Positions 26,004 through 34,051 of a DNA stretch of 64,000 nt are shown in pieces (position 1 is the first letter of the stretch; every line of letters begins with the position of its first letter). The notes under the pieces are model-generated. The model saw only the letters and a list, made by a program, of their open reading frames with translations. It was not told the DNA's origin and searched no databases. Both the position numbers and the translations under genes were made by a program. The stretch is from Streptomyces qaidamensis (GTDB taxonomy: Bacteria > Actinomycetota > Actinomycetes > Streptomycetales > Streptomycetaceae): the NCBI RefSeq assembly GCF_001611795.1, contig NZ_CP015098.1:5580001-5644000 (forward strand), written 5' to 3'.

Positions 26004-27559
26004 GCCCCGACGCCTTCGCCGAGCATCCGGGCGATCTCCACCCGCTTCACCTTCCAGGTCGCCGTCATCGGCAGCTCCTCGAACCGCCACTGCCGGGGCT
26101 CGGCCATCGCCGGCAGCCCGGCCGTGGCCCGCCGCCAGCGCTCCGGATCCAGGGGCCGCTCGCCGCGCACGCACACCACCGGCACCGGCTCACGGTCCGC
26201 CCCCGGCACGATCACGACCTCGCGCAGCTCCTCCAGCCGGGACATCAGCGTGTCCTCGACCTCCAGGTTGCTGTGCACGGCGTCGATCCGGTCGATCTCC
26301 CGGTCGATCAGGTACAGCGCGCCGAGACGGTCGCGGTAGCCCAGGTCGCCCATCTCCCACCAGCCGTCGGTGAGCTGACGGTCGTAGCGGTCCGGCATGC
26401 CGAGGTAGGTGAGGATGCGGCCACGGGTGCGTGCCTCGATACGGCCCGGGGTGCCGGGCGCGACCCGCCGGCCCTCGGCGTCGGTCACCCGCACCCGGGT
26501 GAAGCCGGGTATCCCGAACCCGACCCGGCGGCCGTCCGCCCGGGCCGCACTGCGCCGGGTCACCACCTGGAACGCCACCGGGCCCGTCTCGCTCTGCCCG
26601 TACAGCTGGACCAGCCAGGGCGTCCGGCGCCGCGACGCGTCCAGCAGCCGCCGCACGGTCCGCGGATGGATCGCATCGAACGTCGAGCCGTACGACCGGA
26701 CCCGGGACAGCGGCGCCCCGGGCGCACCGGCCAACTCCTCCCACAGCACGAACGTGTTGGGATGCGTCTCCACGATGCCGGGCCGGTGCCGGACCAGCAG
26801 CGGGCCGACCGAGGCCGGGTCCGGGTCGGTGATCAGCACGAGCGGGCTGCCGAAGTGCAGCAGCACGCCGAGCAGGTGGTAGAAGCGCGAGTGCACGAAC
26901 GACATGTGCAGTGCGGCGGTCTCGCCCCGGGTGAGCCGGCCCATCGCCTGCTGCGGCACGAGCCGGTTCCACATGGTCCGCGCGCAGTGCACGGCCAGTT
27001 TGGGGACGCCGGTGGTGCCCGAGCTGTGGGTGATCAGGGCGGGTTCACGGGGGTGGAGCCGGACCGGCGGGGGCGGTTCGGCGCCGGTGTACCGCGACAA
27101 GGGCTCGGCACGGGGCGCGTCGTCCACGGACAGCGTCCGCCGCACGAGCCCGGACAGGGCGACGCCCTTCAGACCGTCCAGCGTCGCGCCGTCGGTGATC
27201 AGCCAGGGCCGGCGCAGCCGTCCGAGGAGCTGCCCGGCCACCTCCGGGGCCAGCGCGGGCGACAGCAGCACGGGCACGGCACCGATACGGGAGACGGCAC
27301 AGGTCAGCAGCATGATGTCGACGTTGTCCGCCTTGTGCACGGCAACCTGCTCCGAGGGCCGCACCCCGGCCTCCCACAGCCGGCCGGACAACTCCTCGGC
27401 CACCTCGGCCAGCACGGTGTAGTTCAGGTCGGTGCCGAGGGCGGGGGCGACGTCGAGCGGCCGGTCGAGGGTGACGAAGACCGCTCCGTGCCGGTCGGCC
27501 GCACGCCGGAAGAGCGGCCCCAGGTAGAAGCCGCGGTCCGCGAGCAGGGGCTGTCGCAT
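26000..27559 (-). CDS. Adenylate-forming acyl-CoA ligase, second of two in the operon
   Basis: An ANL-superfamily enzyme of 519 residues. Motifs are the P-loop THSSGTTGVPKLAVH, LYGQSETGPVAFQV, the hinge and Asp region WEMGDLGYRDRLGALYLIDR, and a C-terminal lysine in TATWKVKRVEI. It differs strongly from the other ligase of the operon and has an unusual SFVHSRFYHLLGVLLHFGSP segment, so it probably activates a different acid or works as an amide-forming ligase. I chose the ATG at 27559 with GGAGAGGA before it; a GTG at 27586 overlapping the upstream stop is a possible alternative that adds nine residues. Confidence 0.85.
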   Translation of the reverse strand: MRQPLLADRGFYLGPLFRRAADRHGAVFVTLDRPLDVAPALGTDLNYTVLAEVAEELSGRLWEAGVRPSEQVAVHKADNVDIMLLTCAVSRIGAVPVLLSPALAPEVAGQLLGRLRRPWLITDGATLDGLKGVALSGLVRRTLSVDDAPRAEPLSRYTGAEPPPPVRLHPREPALITHSSGTTGVPKLAVHCARTMWNRLVPQQAMGRLTRGETAALHMSFVHSRFYHLLGVLLHFGSPLVLITDPDPASVGPLLVRHRPGIVETHPNTFVLWEELAGAPGAPLSRVRSYGSTFDAIHPRTVRRLLDASRRRTPWLVQLYGQSETGPVAFQVVTRRSAARADGRRVGFGIPGFTRVRVTDAEGRRVAPGTPGRIEARTRGRILTYLGMPDRYDRQLTDGWWEMGDLGYRDRLGALYLIDREIDRIDAVHSNLEVEDTLMSRLEELREVVIVPGADREPVPVVCVRGERPLDPERWRRATAGLPAMAEPRQWRFEELPMTATWKVKRVEIARMLGEGVGA

Positions 27560-27582
27560 GGGGTCGTTCCTCTCCGTGGTGT

Positions 27583-29106
27583 TCACCAGGCGCCCTTGCG
27601 CACCAGATGGCGGCGCAGCTTCCCGGTCGGGGTGCGGGGCAGCGACGGGACGAAGCTGACGCTGCGGGGGACCTTGAACGCGGCGAGACTCATCCGCGCC
27701 AGGCCGGTCAACTCCTCGGCCAGACCCTCCCGGACGGGCGGGACGGGGACCACGAAGGCCCGCAGCCGGCTCGCGCCGCGCCCGTCGGGAACGGCGGCGA
27801 CCGCCACCTCCCGCACGGCCGGATGGGAACGCAGCACGGCCTCCACCTCCAGCGGGGAGACGGTGATGCCGCCGACCATCTCCATGTCGTCGGCGCGGCC
27901 CAGGTGCCGGTAGGTGCCGTCCGGTTCGCGGCAGGCCCGGTCCCGCGTGGCCAGCCAGCCGCCCACCAGGGTCCGGGCGGTCTCCTCGGGCCGGTTGAGG
28001 TAGCCGGGCGTCACCGTTGGCCCGCGCACCCACATCTCGCCCTCGTCGCCGTCCGGCACCGGGTGGCCGTCGCGGTCGCGCAGCTCCACCTCGAAGCCGG
28101 GGACGGGCGGGCCGACGGTGCCCGGGTGGTTGTGGCCGAAGCCGTTGGCGCAGAAGGCGTGACCGGCCTCGGTGGAGCCGATCTGCTCCAGCACCGGCGC
28201 GCCCAGCAGCGCGGTCACCTGCGTGGCCAGCCCTTCCGGCAGCCCCTCGCCGGCCGACACCGCGGCCCGCACCGAGGCGAAGCATCCCTCGTGCCCGTTG
28301 CCCCGTTCGGCGACCAGCGCGGCGTACGCGGACGGCACGGAGTACAGCAGCGTCACCCGGTGCCGGGCGACGAGCTCGTCGAGGGTGGCCGGGCCGGGAC
28401 GCCGGTCCACCAGCACGGCGGACGAGCCGGAGAACAGCGGGAAGACGAACGCGTTGCCGAACCCGTAGGCGAAGAACAGCTTCGACACCGACAGGGTGAC
28501 GTCCTCCGCGGTGATCCGCAGCACCCGCCGCCCGATCAGGTCGTGGTACGTCCGTGGATCGCCGTGCGTGTGCACAACGCCCTTGGGCCGGCCCGTGGTG
28601 CCGGAGGTGTACTGCACGTACAGCGGGGTGTGCGCGTCGACCTGGTGGGCGGGAGCGCGCGCGGCGGTGGGGGCGAGGGCCATCAGCTGGTCGGCGCCGA
28701 GGCCCGTCCGGCCGGCGAACCGCTCCTCCAGGCCCGGCCCCGTCACGCACAGCACGGCGTCGGTGTCCTCGGCCAGGAACGCGTGGTCGGCCGCGGGGAG
28801 TTCGGGGTTGACCGGCACCGCCACGGCACCGAGGCGGGCAGTGGCGAGGAACGCCGTCACCCAGGCCACGGAGTCCGGCAGCGCGAGCAGCACCCGGTCG
28901 CCGGGGCGCACCCCGAGGCCGGCCAGCACGGTCGCCGCGCGGGCGGCGAGGTCGTGCACCTCACAGTGGGTCCAGGCCCGGTGCCCCTGGTGGAAGGCGG
29001 TCCGTCCGCTCCACCCGCGCCGCTCGGCGAGTTCCGCCAGGTGGGCCGCGAGATTCCCGGGCGCCTCGGCCTCCGCCGGGCTCGGCATGACCTGTGGACT
29101 GGTCAT
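27583..29106 (-). CDS. Benzoate-CoA-ligase-like enzyme, probable aminobenzoate:CoA ligase
   Basis: An ANL ligase of 507 residues. Motifs are YTSGTTGRPKGVVHTH, IGSTEAGHAFCANGFGHNHP, the substrate-pocket stretch SVSKLFFAYGFGNAFVFPLF that is characteristic of benzoate-CoA ligases, GRADDMEMVGGITVSPLEVE, and catalytic Lys in PTGKLRRHL. In this operon p-aminobenzoate is the likely acid, giving 4-aminobenzoyl-CoA. The ATG overlaps the pabAB stop (ATGA), so translation is coupled directly to PABA synthesis. A hydroxybenzoate or plain benzoate substrate cannot be excluded. Confidence 0.87.
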   Translation of the reverse strand: MTSPQVMPSPAEAEAPGNLAAHLAELAERRGWSGRTAFHQGHRAWTHCEVHDLAARAATVLAGLGVRPGDRVLLALPDSVAWVTAFLATARLGAVAVPVNPELPAADHAFLAEDTDAVLCVTGPGLEERFAGRTGLGADQLMALAPTAARAPAHQVDAHTPLYVQYTSGTTGRPKGVVHTHGDPRTYHDLIGRRVLRITAEDVTLSVSKLFFAYGFGNAFVFPLFSGSSAVLVDRRPGPATLDELVARHRVTLLYSVPSAYAALVAERGNGHEGCFASVRAAVSAGEGLPEGLATQVTALLGAPVLEQIGSTEAGHAFCANGFGHNHPGTVGPPVPGFEVELRDRDGHPVPDGDEGEMWVRGPTVTPGYLNRPEETARTLVGGWLATRDRACREPDGTYRHLGRADDMEMVGGITVSPLEVEAVLRSHPAVREVAVAAVPDGRGASRLRAFVVPVPPVREGLAEELTGLARMSLAAFKVPRSVSFVPSLPRTPTGKLRRHLVRKGAW

Positions 29107-32000
29107 CGTCTGACCTCCCCCGCGGCCCCGGCCCGCTGCCCGGGCGGACCCTCCTGCCGCGACCGGCCGGCCCTGTGCTGCTGGAGGGCGCGCATCGGGG
29201 CCGCCGTCTTCAGCAGCATCTCCTCGTACTCGGCGTCCGGATCGGAGCCGAGCACGATGGCGCCGCCCGCACCCAGGTGCGTCACGCCGTCGGCGAAGAC
29301 GGCGGTCCGGATCACGATGCTCAGGTCCGCACCGCCACCGCAGCCGAAGTAGCCGAGGGCGCCGGAGTAGACGCCACGTGCCTCGGTCTCCAGCGTGTCG
29401 ATGATCTCCAGCGTGCGCAGCTTCGGTGCGCCGGTCATCGACCCGCCCGGGAAGCAGGCCCGCACGCAGTCCACCGCGTCCGTGCCCTCCCGCAGCTTGC
29501 CCTGCACGGTGGAGACCAGTTGGTGCACGGTGGCATAGGTCTCCGTGGCCATCAGCTTGGAGACCCGCACGGTGCCGGTCCGGCAGACCTGCCCCAGGTC
29601 GTTGCGGAGCAGGTCCACGATCATCAGGTTCTCGGCCCGGGTCTTGGCGTCCGAGGCGAGCGCGTCCCGCAGCCGGGCGTCCTCCTCCGGCCCGTCGCCC
29701 CGGGGCGCGGTGCCCTTGATGGGCCGGGCCTCGGCGGTGCCGTCCCGGCCGATCCGCAGGAACCGCTCGGGCGAGGAACCGGCCACCTCCAGCTCCCCGA
29801 ACCTCAGGAACGCCGCGTACGGGGCCGGGTTGTCGCGGCGCAGCGTCCGGTAGAACTCCAGCGGGTCGGGCGGAGCGGGCAGCCGGGCGGCGTTCGTGAG
29901 GCAGACCTCGTAGCTGGTGCCGGACCGCAGCGCCTGCCGGCACGCCTCGATGTCCGCGAGGTACGTCGCCCGGTCGCGCACCAGCCAGGGCTCGGCTGCG
30001 CCGGGGTCGGCCGGGGCCGGCGGTCCGGGCGGCGACGGGCGTTCCGTCGCCACGCAGGAGAGGCCGGCCAGCACGCCCTCCAGCCAGTCGGCGGCCTCCC
30101 GCGCGGCCTGCGGGGTGTCCTCCGCCAGGCAGACGGCGTAGGTGAAGCCCTCCTCGTGGTCCACCGCGATCACCCGGTCGGCGAACAGCCACGCGGCGTC
30201 CGGGGTGGGGGAGTCGTGCCGGTTGGCCGACCCGCAGTCGGCCTTCATCTCGTAGCCGAAGTAGCCGACGTAGCCGCCGGTGAAGTCGAACGGCAGCCCG
30301 GTGGCGTCCACCCGGCGGTTGGTCAACTGCCGCTTGAGGTAATCGAAGACACTCGCCCCCACCCGCCGCAGGGGCCGCCCCGCCCGCTGGATCTCACACC
30401 GCCCGGCACCGACGTCGTACCGCACGAACTCGGCGAGCGGCCCCTGGTCGTCCCCCAGGAACGAGAACCGCGACCGCCCCGGCTCCACCAGCGAACTGTC
30501 CAGCCAGAAGCTCCGCGGCGACCCGGCGAACATCCGGCTGAAGACCGCCTCGGCGTCAACAGCACCGCTGACCCTCCGGGTGTGCAGCCGATACCCGACC
30601 CGATCGGGCCGACGGGGCCGGGGGACGGCAACGGAGTCCGGTGCGACCTCGGCGGGCGTCTTCCGTCCCCGGGCGGCCGGTGCGGCGGACGCGCCCGTGG
30701 CCGGGGCACCGGCAGCCGGGGTGGTGACCACGGATGCTCCCTGCCCGGGGACCGACGCGGCCCCACCGGACGCCGGGCCCTCACCGGAGACGGCCCCGCC
30801 GGGCGCCAGGGCGAGAGGGCCGGACGGGACAGCCCCAGGGCATATCCCCGGCCCTGCGGCTGGGGCGGCCGCGCCGGGTGCTGGAGCTGTCGGGTTGGAT
30901 GAGGCGGCCTCGGATTGAGGGCGGGGCCCTGCAGCCGGGACGGGGGCGGTCCCGGGGTCTGTTCCCGGCTCCGCAGCCGGGACGTCTTCGCCGGGTGCCG
31001 CCGCGGCCCGGGGGGATGCCGCGGCCTCGGGGCGTGGCCCGGCTCCGGTTGCCGGGGCGGGTGCGGCAGCCTCGGGGCCTGCCCCTGGCCCTGCTGCGGG
31101 GGCGGCCGCGCCGGGCGTATGAGCAACCGGGGCTGACGCCACGGCCTCGGGGCGGAGCCCGACCCCCGCCGGCGGAGTCGGCTTGCTCGACGGCGTGGTC
31201 TCGCCGAGCCCCGCCACCCCGCCGCCGGGCGGGTTGGCCCTCGCCCGGGTGACGGCGGCGACCTGGAAGACGGCCGCGGCCACCGGGCGACGCAGGCCGC
31301 CGAGGCCGAGAAGACCCCCCGGAGAGCGCCGGGCCCCCGCGTCGCACTCCGGGACGACGACCCGCCGCCGGACCTGCTCGTGCGCGGGCACGGCCGTGTT
31401 CTTCGTGCGCAGCTTGCCCGCCCGCTCAGCGGTGAGGTTGCGGAAGTTCACGAGCATGCGGTGCCCGTACTCCGTGAGGACCGACTCCGGATGGAACTGC
31501 ACTCCCCACAGCGGCCGGCTGCGGTGCCGTAGCCCCATCAGGACGCCGTCCTCCGCCCAGGCCGTGGCCTGAAGCGTCTCCGGCAACGGCTCGCGCACGG
31601 CCAGCGAGTGGTAGCGGACGGCGGCGAAGTGCTGCGGCAGACCGTGGAACAGGTCCCGGCCGTCATGCCGGACCGTGGACAGATGCCCGTGCCGCGGCTC
31701 CGGAGCGGGCCCCACCAGCCCGGCCTCCCCGAGCGCGATCCCCTGATGCCCCAGACACACACCGAGCACCGGAACCGGGGAGGTCGCGAGCAGCCTGCTG
31801 CCGATACCGAAATCACGCGCCTCGCCCGGATGCCCGGGCCCGGGGGACACCACGAGGTTGTCGAACGCCCGGAGATCGGGAAGACCGTCGACGGGAGCGT
31901 CGTTCCGGACGACCACCGGCTCCTCGCCGTTGACCTCGGCGATCAGCTGGAACAGGTTGTACGTGTACGAGTCGTAATTGTCGATGAGCAGGGTCTTCAC
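29103..32000 (-). CDS. pabAB: Fused aminodeoxychorismate synthase (PabA-PabB) with a very long linker
   Basis: The N-terminal glutamine amidotransferase (residues 1-190) shows LLIDNYDSYTYNLFQL, nucleophile GVCLGHQGIA and GVQFHPESVLTEYG. The C-terminal chorismate-binding synthase (about 475-940) shows PFDFTGGYVGYFGYEMKADC, EVAGSSPERFLRI, PIKGTAPRG and FPGGSMTGAPKLRTLEIID. The PIKGT lysine is the PabB-type residue rather than anthranilate synthase. Between lie roughly 260 residues of Ala/Pro/Gly-rich low complexity, making 965 residues against about 700 for ordinary fusions. It converts chorismate plus glutamine to ADC. The GTG at 32000 has GGGAGGTGG before it. Second gene of the operon. Confidence 0.92.
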   Translation of the reverse strand: MKTLLIDNYDSYTYNLFQLIAEVNGEEPVVVRNDAPVDGLPDLRAFDNLVVSPGPGHPGEARDFGIGSRLLATSPVPVLGVCLGHQGIALGEAGLVGPAPEPRHGHLSTVRHDGRDLFHGLPQHFAAVRYHSLAVREPLPETLQATAWAEDGVLMGLRHRSRPLWGVQFHPESVLTEYGHRMLVNFRNLTAERAGKLRTKNTAVPAHEQVRRRVVVPECDAGARRSPGGLLGLGGLRRPVAAAVFQVAAVTRARANPPGGGVAGLGETTPSSKPTPPAGVGLRPEAVASAPVAHTPGAAAPAAGPGAGPEAAAPAPATGAGPRPEAAASPRAAAAPGEDVPAAEPGTDPGTAPVPAAGPRPQSEAASSNPTAPAPGAAAPAAGPGICPGAVPSGPLALAPGGAVSGEGPASGGAASVPGQGASVVTTPAAGAPATGASAAPAARGRKTPAEVAPDSVAVPRPRRPDRVGYRLHTRRVSGAVDAEAVFSRMFAGSPRSFWLDSSLVEPGRSRFSFLGDDQGPLAEFVRYDVGAGRCEIQRAGRPLRRVGASVFDYLKRQLTNRRVDATGLPFDFTGGYVGYFGYEMKADCGSANRHDSPTPDAAWLFADRVIAVDHEEGFTYAVCLAEDTPQAAREAADWLEGVLAGLSCVATERPSPPGPPAPADPGAAEPWLVRDRATYLADIEACRQALRSGTSYEVCLTNAARLPAPPDPLEFYRTLRRDNPAPYAAFLRFGELEVAGSSPERFLRIGRDGTAEARPIKGTAPRGDGPEEDARLRDALASDAKTRAENLMIVDLLRNDLGQVCRTGTVRVSKLMATETYATVHQLVSTVQGKLREGTDAVDCVRACFPGGSMTGAPKLRTLEIIDTLETEARGVYSGALGYFGCGGGADLSIVIRTAVFADGVTHLGAGGAIVLGSDPDAEYEEMLLKTAAPMRALQQHRAGRSRQEGPPGQRAGAAGEVRR

Positions 32001-32030
32001 CCGCCCACCTCCCTCTGTTCGTTCGCGGGC

Positions 32031-32609
32031 CTATACGGCCCGGCGTTTGTGCCGCCCGCGCAGTGCCTGGAGCGACGGGTACAGCCATTTCCGGAAGAAA
32101 CGCTGGAGCCGCGGCATGAGAATCCAGGTGACAAGGGCCGTTACACACAGACACAACAACAGCGTGCGAAAAAGTGCATTGAGGTCACCGAGATAGGGAA
32201 GCACCGTCAGATTGAACAGGAGCACCGGCGGGAAAACCGCGCTCATATTCACGAACCACAGTTTCCATTTCGACGGCGGAGCCGGTGGCGGGGGAGTCAG
32301 TGTCTGCGCGTCGAACCAGGCCCGGGCGCCGGGAACCCGCCTGCGCTCCGCCTCCTGGGCGATGCCCGCCAGCCGGGCGTCCCATTGTTCCCGGGAGGGT
32401 GATTTCTCCCAGGCCAGGGCCATACCCTCGCTGGCGAAGCGATAGACGACATGCCACTCCGCCCCTCCGTCGACAAGTACCCCACCCCCCATGAATCCCG
32501 GCTGCCGCGCGGTCGCGCCCAGCATCGCCCACCCCCACGAGTGAAAGTCGGCTGCTCGGCCCGGCGTCACGCGATAGGCCACGGTGACCGTGACGGGATT
32601 ACTGGTCAC
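32031..32609 (-). CDS. Antibiotic-biosynthesis-monooxygenase-fold protein with two C-terminal membrane helices
   Basis: The first 95 residues look like an ABM ferredoxin-like domain (VTVTVAYRVTPGRAADFHSW, GGGVLVDGGAEWHVVYRF). Then come a TPPPPAPPSKWK hinge and two helices (VFPPVLLFNLTVLPYLG; TLLLCLCVTALVTWILMP), and a basic tail. Such ABM-membrane proteins of 180-200 residues are widespread and not biochemically understood. Here it is the first gene of the PABA operon, 30 bases before pabAB, so a quinone-, flavin- or product-handling role at the membrane is possible. Base composition is clearly less GC-rich than its neighbours. Confidence 0.8.
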   Translation of the reverse strand: MTSNPVTVTVAYRVTPGRAADFHSWGWAMLGATARQPGFMGGGVLVDGGAEWHVVYRFASEGMALAWEKSPSREQWDARLAGIAQEAERRRVPGARAWFDAQTLTPPPPAPPSKWKLWFVNMSAVFPPVLLFNLTVLPYLGDLNALFRTLLLCLCVTALVTWILMPRLQRFFRKWLYPSLQALRGRHKRRAV

Positions 32610-32724
32610 GCCGTCCCATACGGAAAGCGCTCACCGCGCGTTCAAGATTCAACAAAGAATTTTCCGGTTGTCTGCGAGGTCACCCGAAGGTGAAGAATCC
32701 CCGCAGGTCGGAAAGCGCATCCGC

Positions 32725-33579
32725 TCAACTCGGCGTGACCGCACTCTCCTCCGCCTGCACCGGCGCTTCCCCGAACCGCGACAACGCCAGGGCCCCCGCC
32801 ACCGCCACCGCGAAACCGAGGATCGCCAGCCACCCCAGCCCCGGCCGCGTACGGTCCCCGAGCCACACCACGCCGATCAGCGCGGGCGCGACCGTCTCCC
32901 CCAGCACCAGACCGGCCGTCGCCGTGGTCACCGACCCGCGCTGCAGGGCCGAGGTCAGCAGCAGGAACGCCGCCCCGCCGCCGAGCAGCAGCGCGTACGT
33001 CGCCGGATCGGGGAACAGCTCACCGGGTGAGAACCCGTCGATCAAGCGCACCGACACCTCCACCACCCCGAACCCGAGCCCCGCCCCCAGCCCGAGCGTC
33101 AGCGCCCGCCCCCGCTCCGGCAGCCGCCCGGCCACCGCCCCGAGCAGCAGCACCCCGGCCGCCGCCCCGAGCATCGCCCACTTCAGCCAGGCCGGCCCCT
33201 CGTCGCCCTCCGCCCCGGAGGCCAGCCCCAGCAGTGCGAGCCCGGCACACACCACCGCCACCGCCGCCCACTCGACGCGGCTCAGCCGCACCTTGAGCAG
33301 CCGCGCGGCGACCACGGCCGTCACCGCGAGGCTCGCCGCCAGCGCCGCCCCCACGGCGTAGATCGGCACCGACCGCAGCGCGAGGATCTGCAGCACGAAA
33401 CCGAGCCCGTCCAGCGCGAGCCCGGCGAGGTAGCGCCACTGCCGCACCGCCCGCCACAGCAGTGCCACGTCCCCGCTGGGCCCGGTCGCCGCCGCCGACC
33501 GCGCGGCGATCGCCTGCAGCACGGTCGCCGTACCGAAGCAGACCGCCGCGCCGAGGGCACACACCATTCCAAAGATCAC
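32725..33579 (-). CDS. DMT-superfamily (EamA-like) transporter
   Basis: About ten hydrophobic helices make up nearly the whole 284-residue chain, with the internal twofold symmetry of DMT exporters. Examples are FGMVCALGAAVCFGTATVLQ, LALDGLGFVLQILALRSVPI and a late LGWLAILGFAVAVAGALAL. Substrate is unknown. It lies upstream of, and on the same strand as, the PABA operon with 115 bases between, so it could export a product, but it may be independent. I took the GTG at 33579 because a TACTGT -10 lies seven bases before it, which fits a leaderless start; the ATG at 33567 is an alternative. Confidence 0.83.
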   Translation of the reverse strand: MIFGMVCALGAAVCFGTATVLQAIAARSAAATGPSGDVALLWRAVRQWRYLAGLALDGLGFVLQILALRSVPIYAVGAALAASLAVTAVVAARLLKVRLSRVEWAAVAVVCAGLALLGLASGAEGDEGPAWLKWAMLGAAAGVLLLGAVAGRLPERGRALTLGLGAGLGFGVVEVSVRLIDGFSPGELFPDPATYALLLGGGAAFLLLTSALQRGSVTTATAGLVLGETVAPALIGVVWLGDRTRPGLGWLAILGFAVAVAGALALSRFGEAPVQAEESAVTPS

Positions 33580-33691
33580 AAATCGACAGTAGGGGAGCTC
33601 CCGGGGACGGGGGGCCATGCGGGGCCGTTCACACCGATCTCTAGGCTGACCGTCTGTCAGTGCACACGGGGAGATGCGGGGAGACACGCAC

Positions 33692-34036
33692 ATGGCTGAA
33701 ACACGGCGACGGTTGCGTTCGAGCACGGTGGTGCTGGGCGGCATGGGCGTCCTGGCGGCGGCCCTGTCCGCGTGCGGCTCGGACCCCGACCGCCGCTGTG
33801 TGGACCGGGACAGCTACGACTACATCAACGGCTACAAGATCGTCGCCGACAAGAACTGCTCGTCCGGCACGTCCTCCTCCGGCAAGGGCAAGAAGACCGG
33901 CAAGACGAAGGTCAGCGACGCCGACTGGTACTACGACGCCGACGTCAGCGGCGGCTGGGCCGACGACGGCACCTTCAGCCGTGACGAGGCCGTCGACCGG
34001 GGCGGCTTCGGCTGCTCCGGCAGCGGCGGCGGCTGA
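33692..34036 (+). CDS. Small YgiB-like lipoprotein
   Basis: A 114-residue product with a signal peptide ending in ALSAC (lipobox) and a short mature part. Features are CVDRDSYDYINGYKIVADKN, a Ser/Gly/Lys spacer and a C-terminal GFGCSGSGGG. The arrangement, a small DUF1190-like lipoprotein directly followed by a glutathionylspermidine-synthase-like ATP-grasp gene, matches the YgiB-YgiC pair of E. coli. The ATG at 33692 follows GGGGAGACACGCAC. The next gene starts 15 bases downstream. The exact role of such lipoproteins is unknown. Confidence 0.8.
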   Translation: MAETRRRLRSSTVVLGGMGVLAAALSACGSDPDRRCVDRDSYDYINGYKIVADKNCSSGTSSSGKGKKTGKTKVSDADWYYDADVSGGWADDGTFSRDEAVDRGGFGCSGSGGG

Positions 34037-34051
34037 CGGGCGGACTCAGCG

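Noticed and set aside
24009..32609. PABA operon as part of an integrated mobile element
   Set aside because: No integrase, tRNA gene, direct repeat or transposase was seen at either border; only the lead gene shows clearly lower GC.
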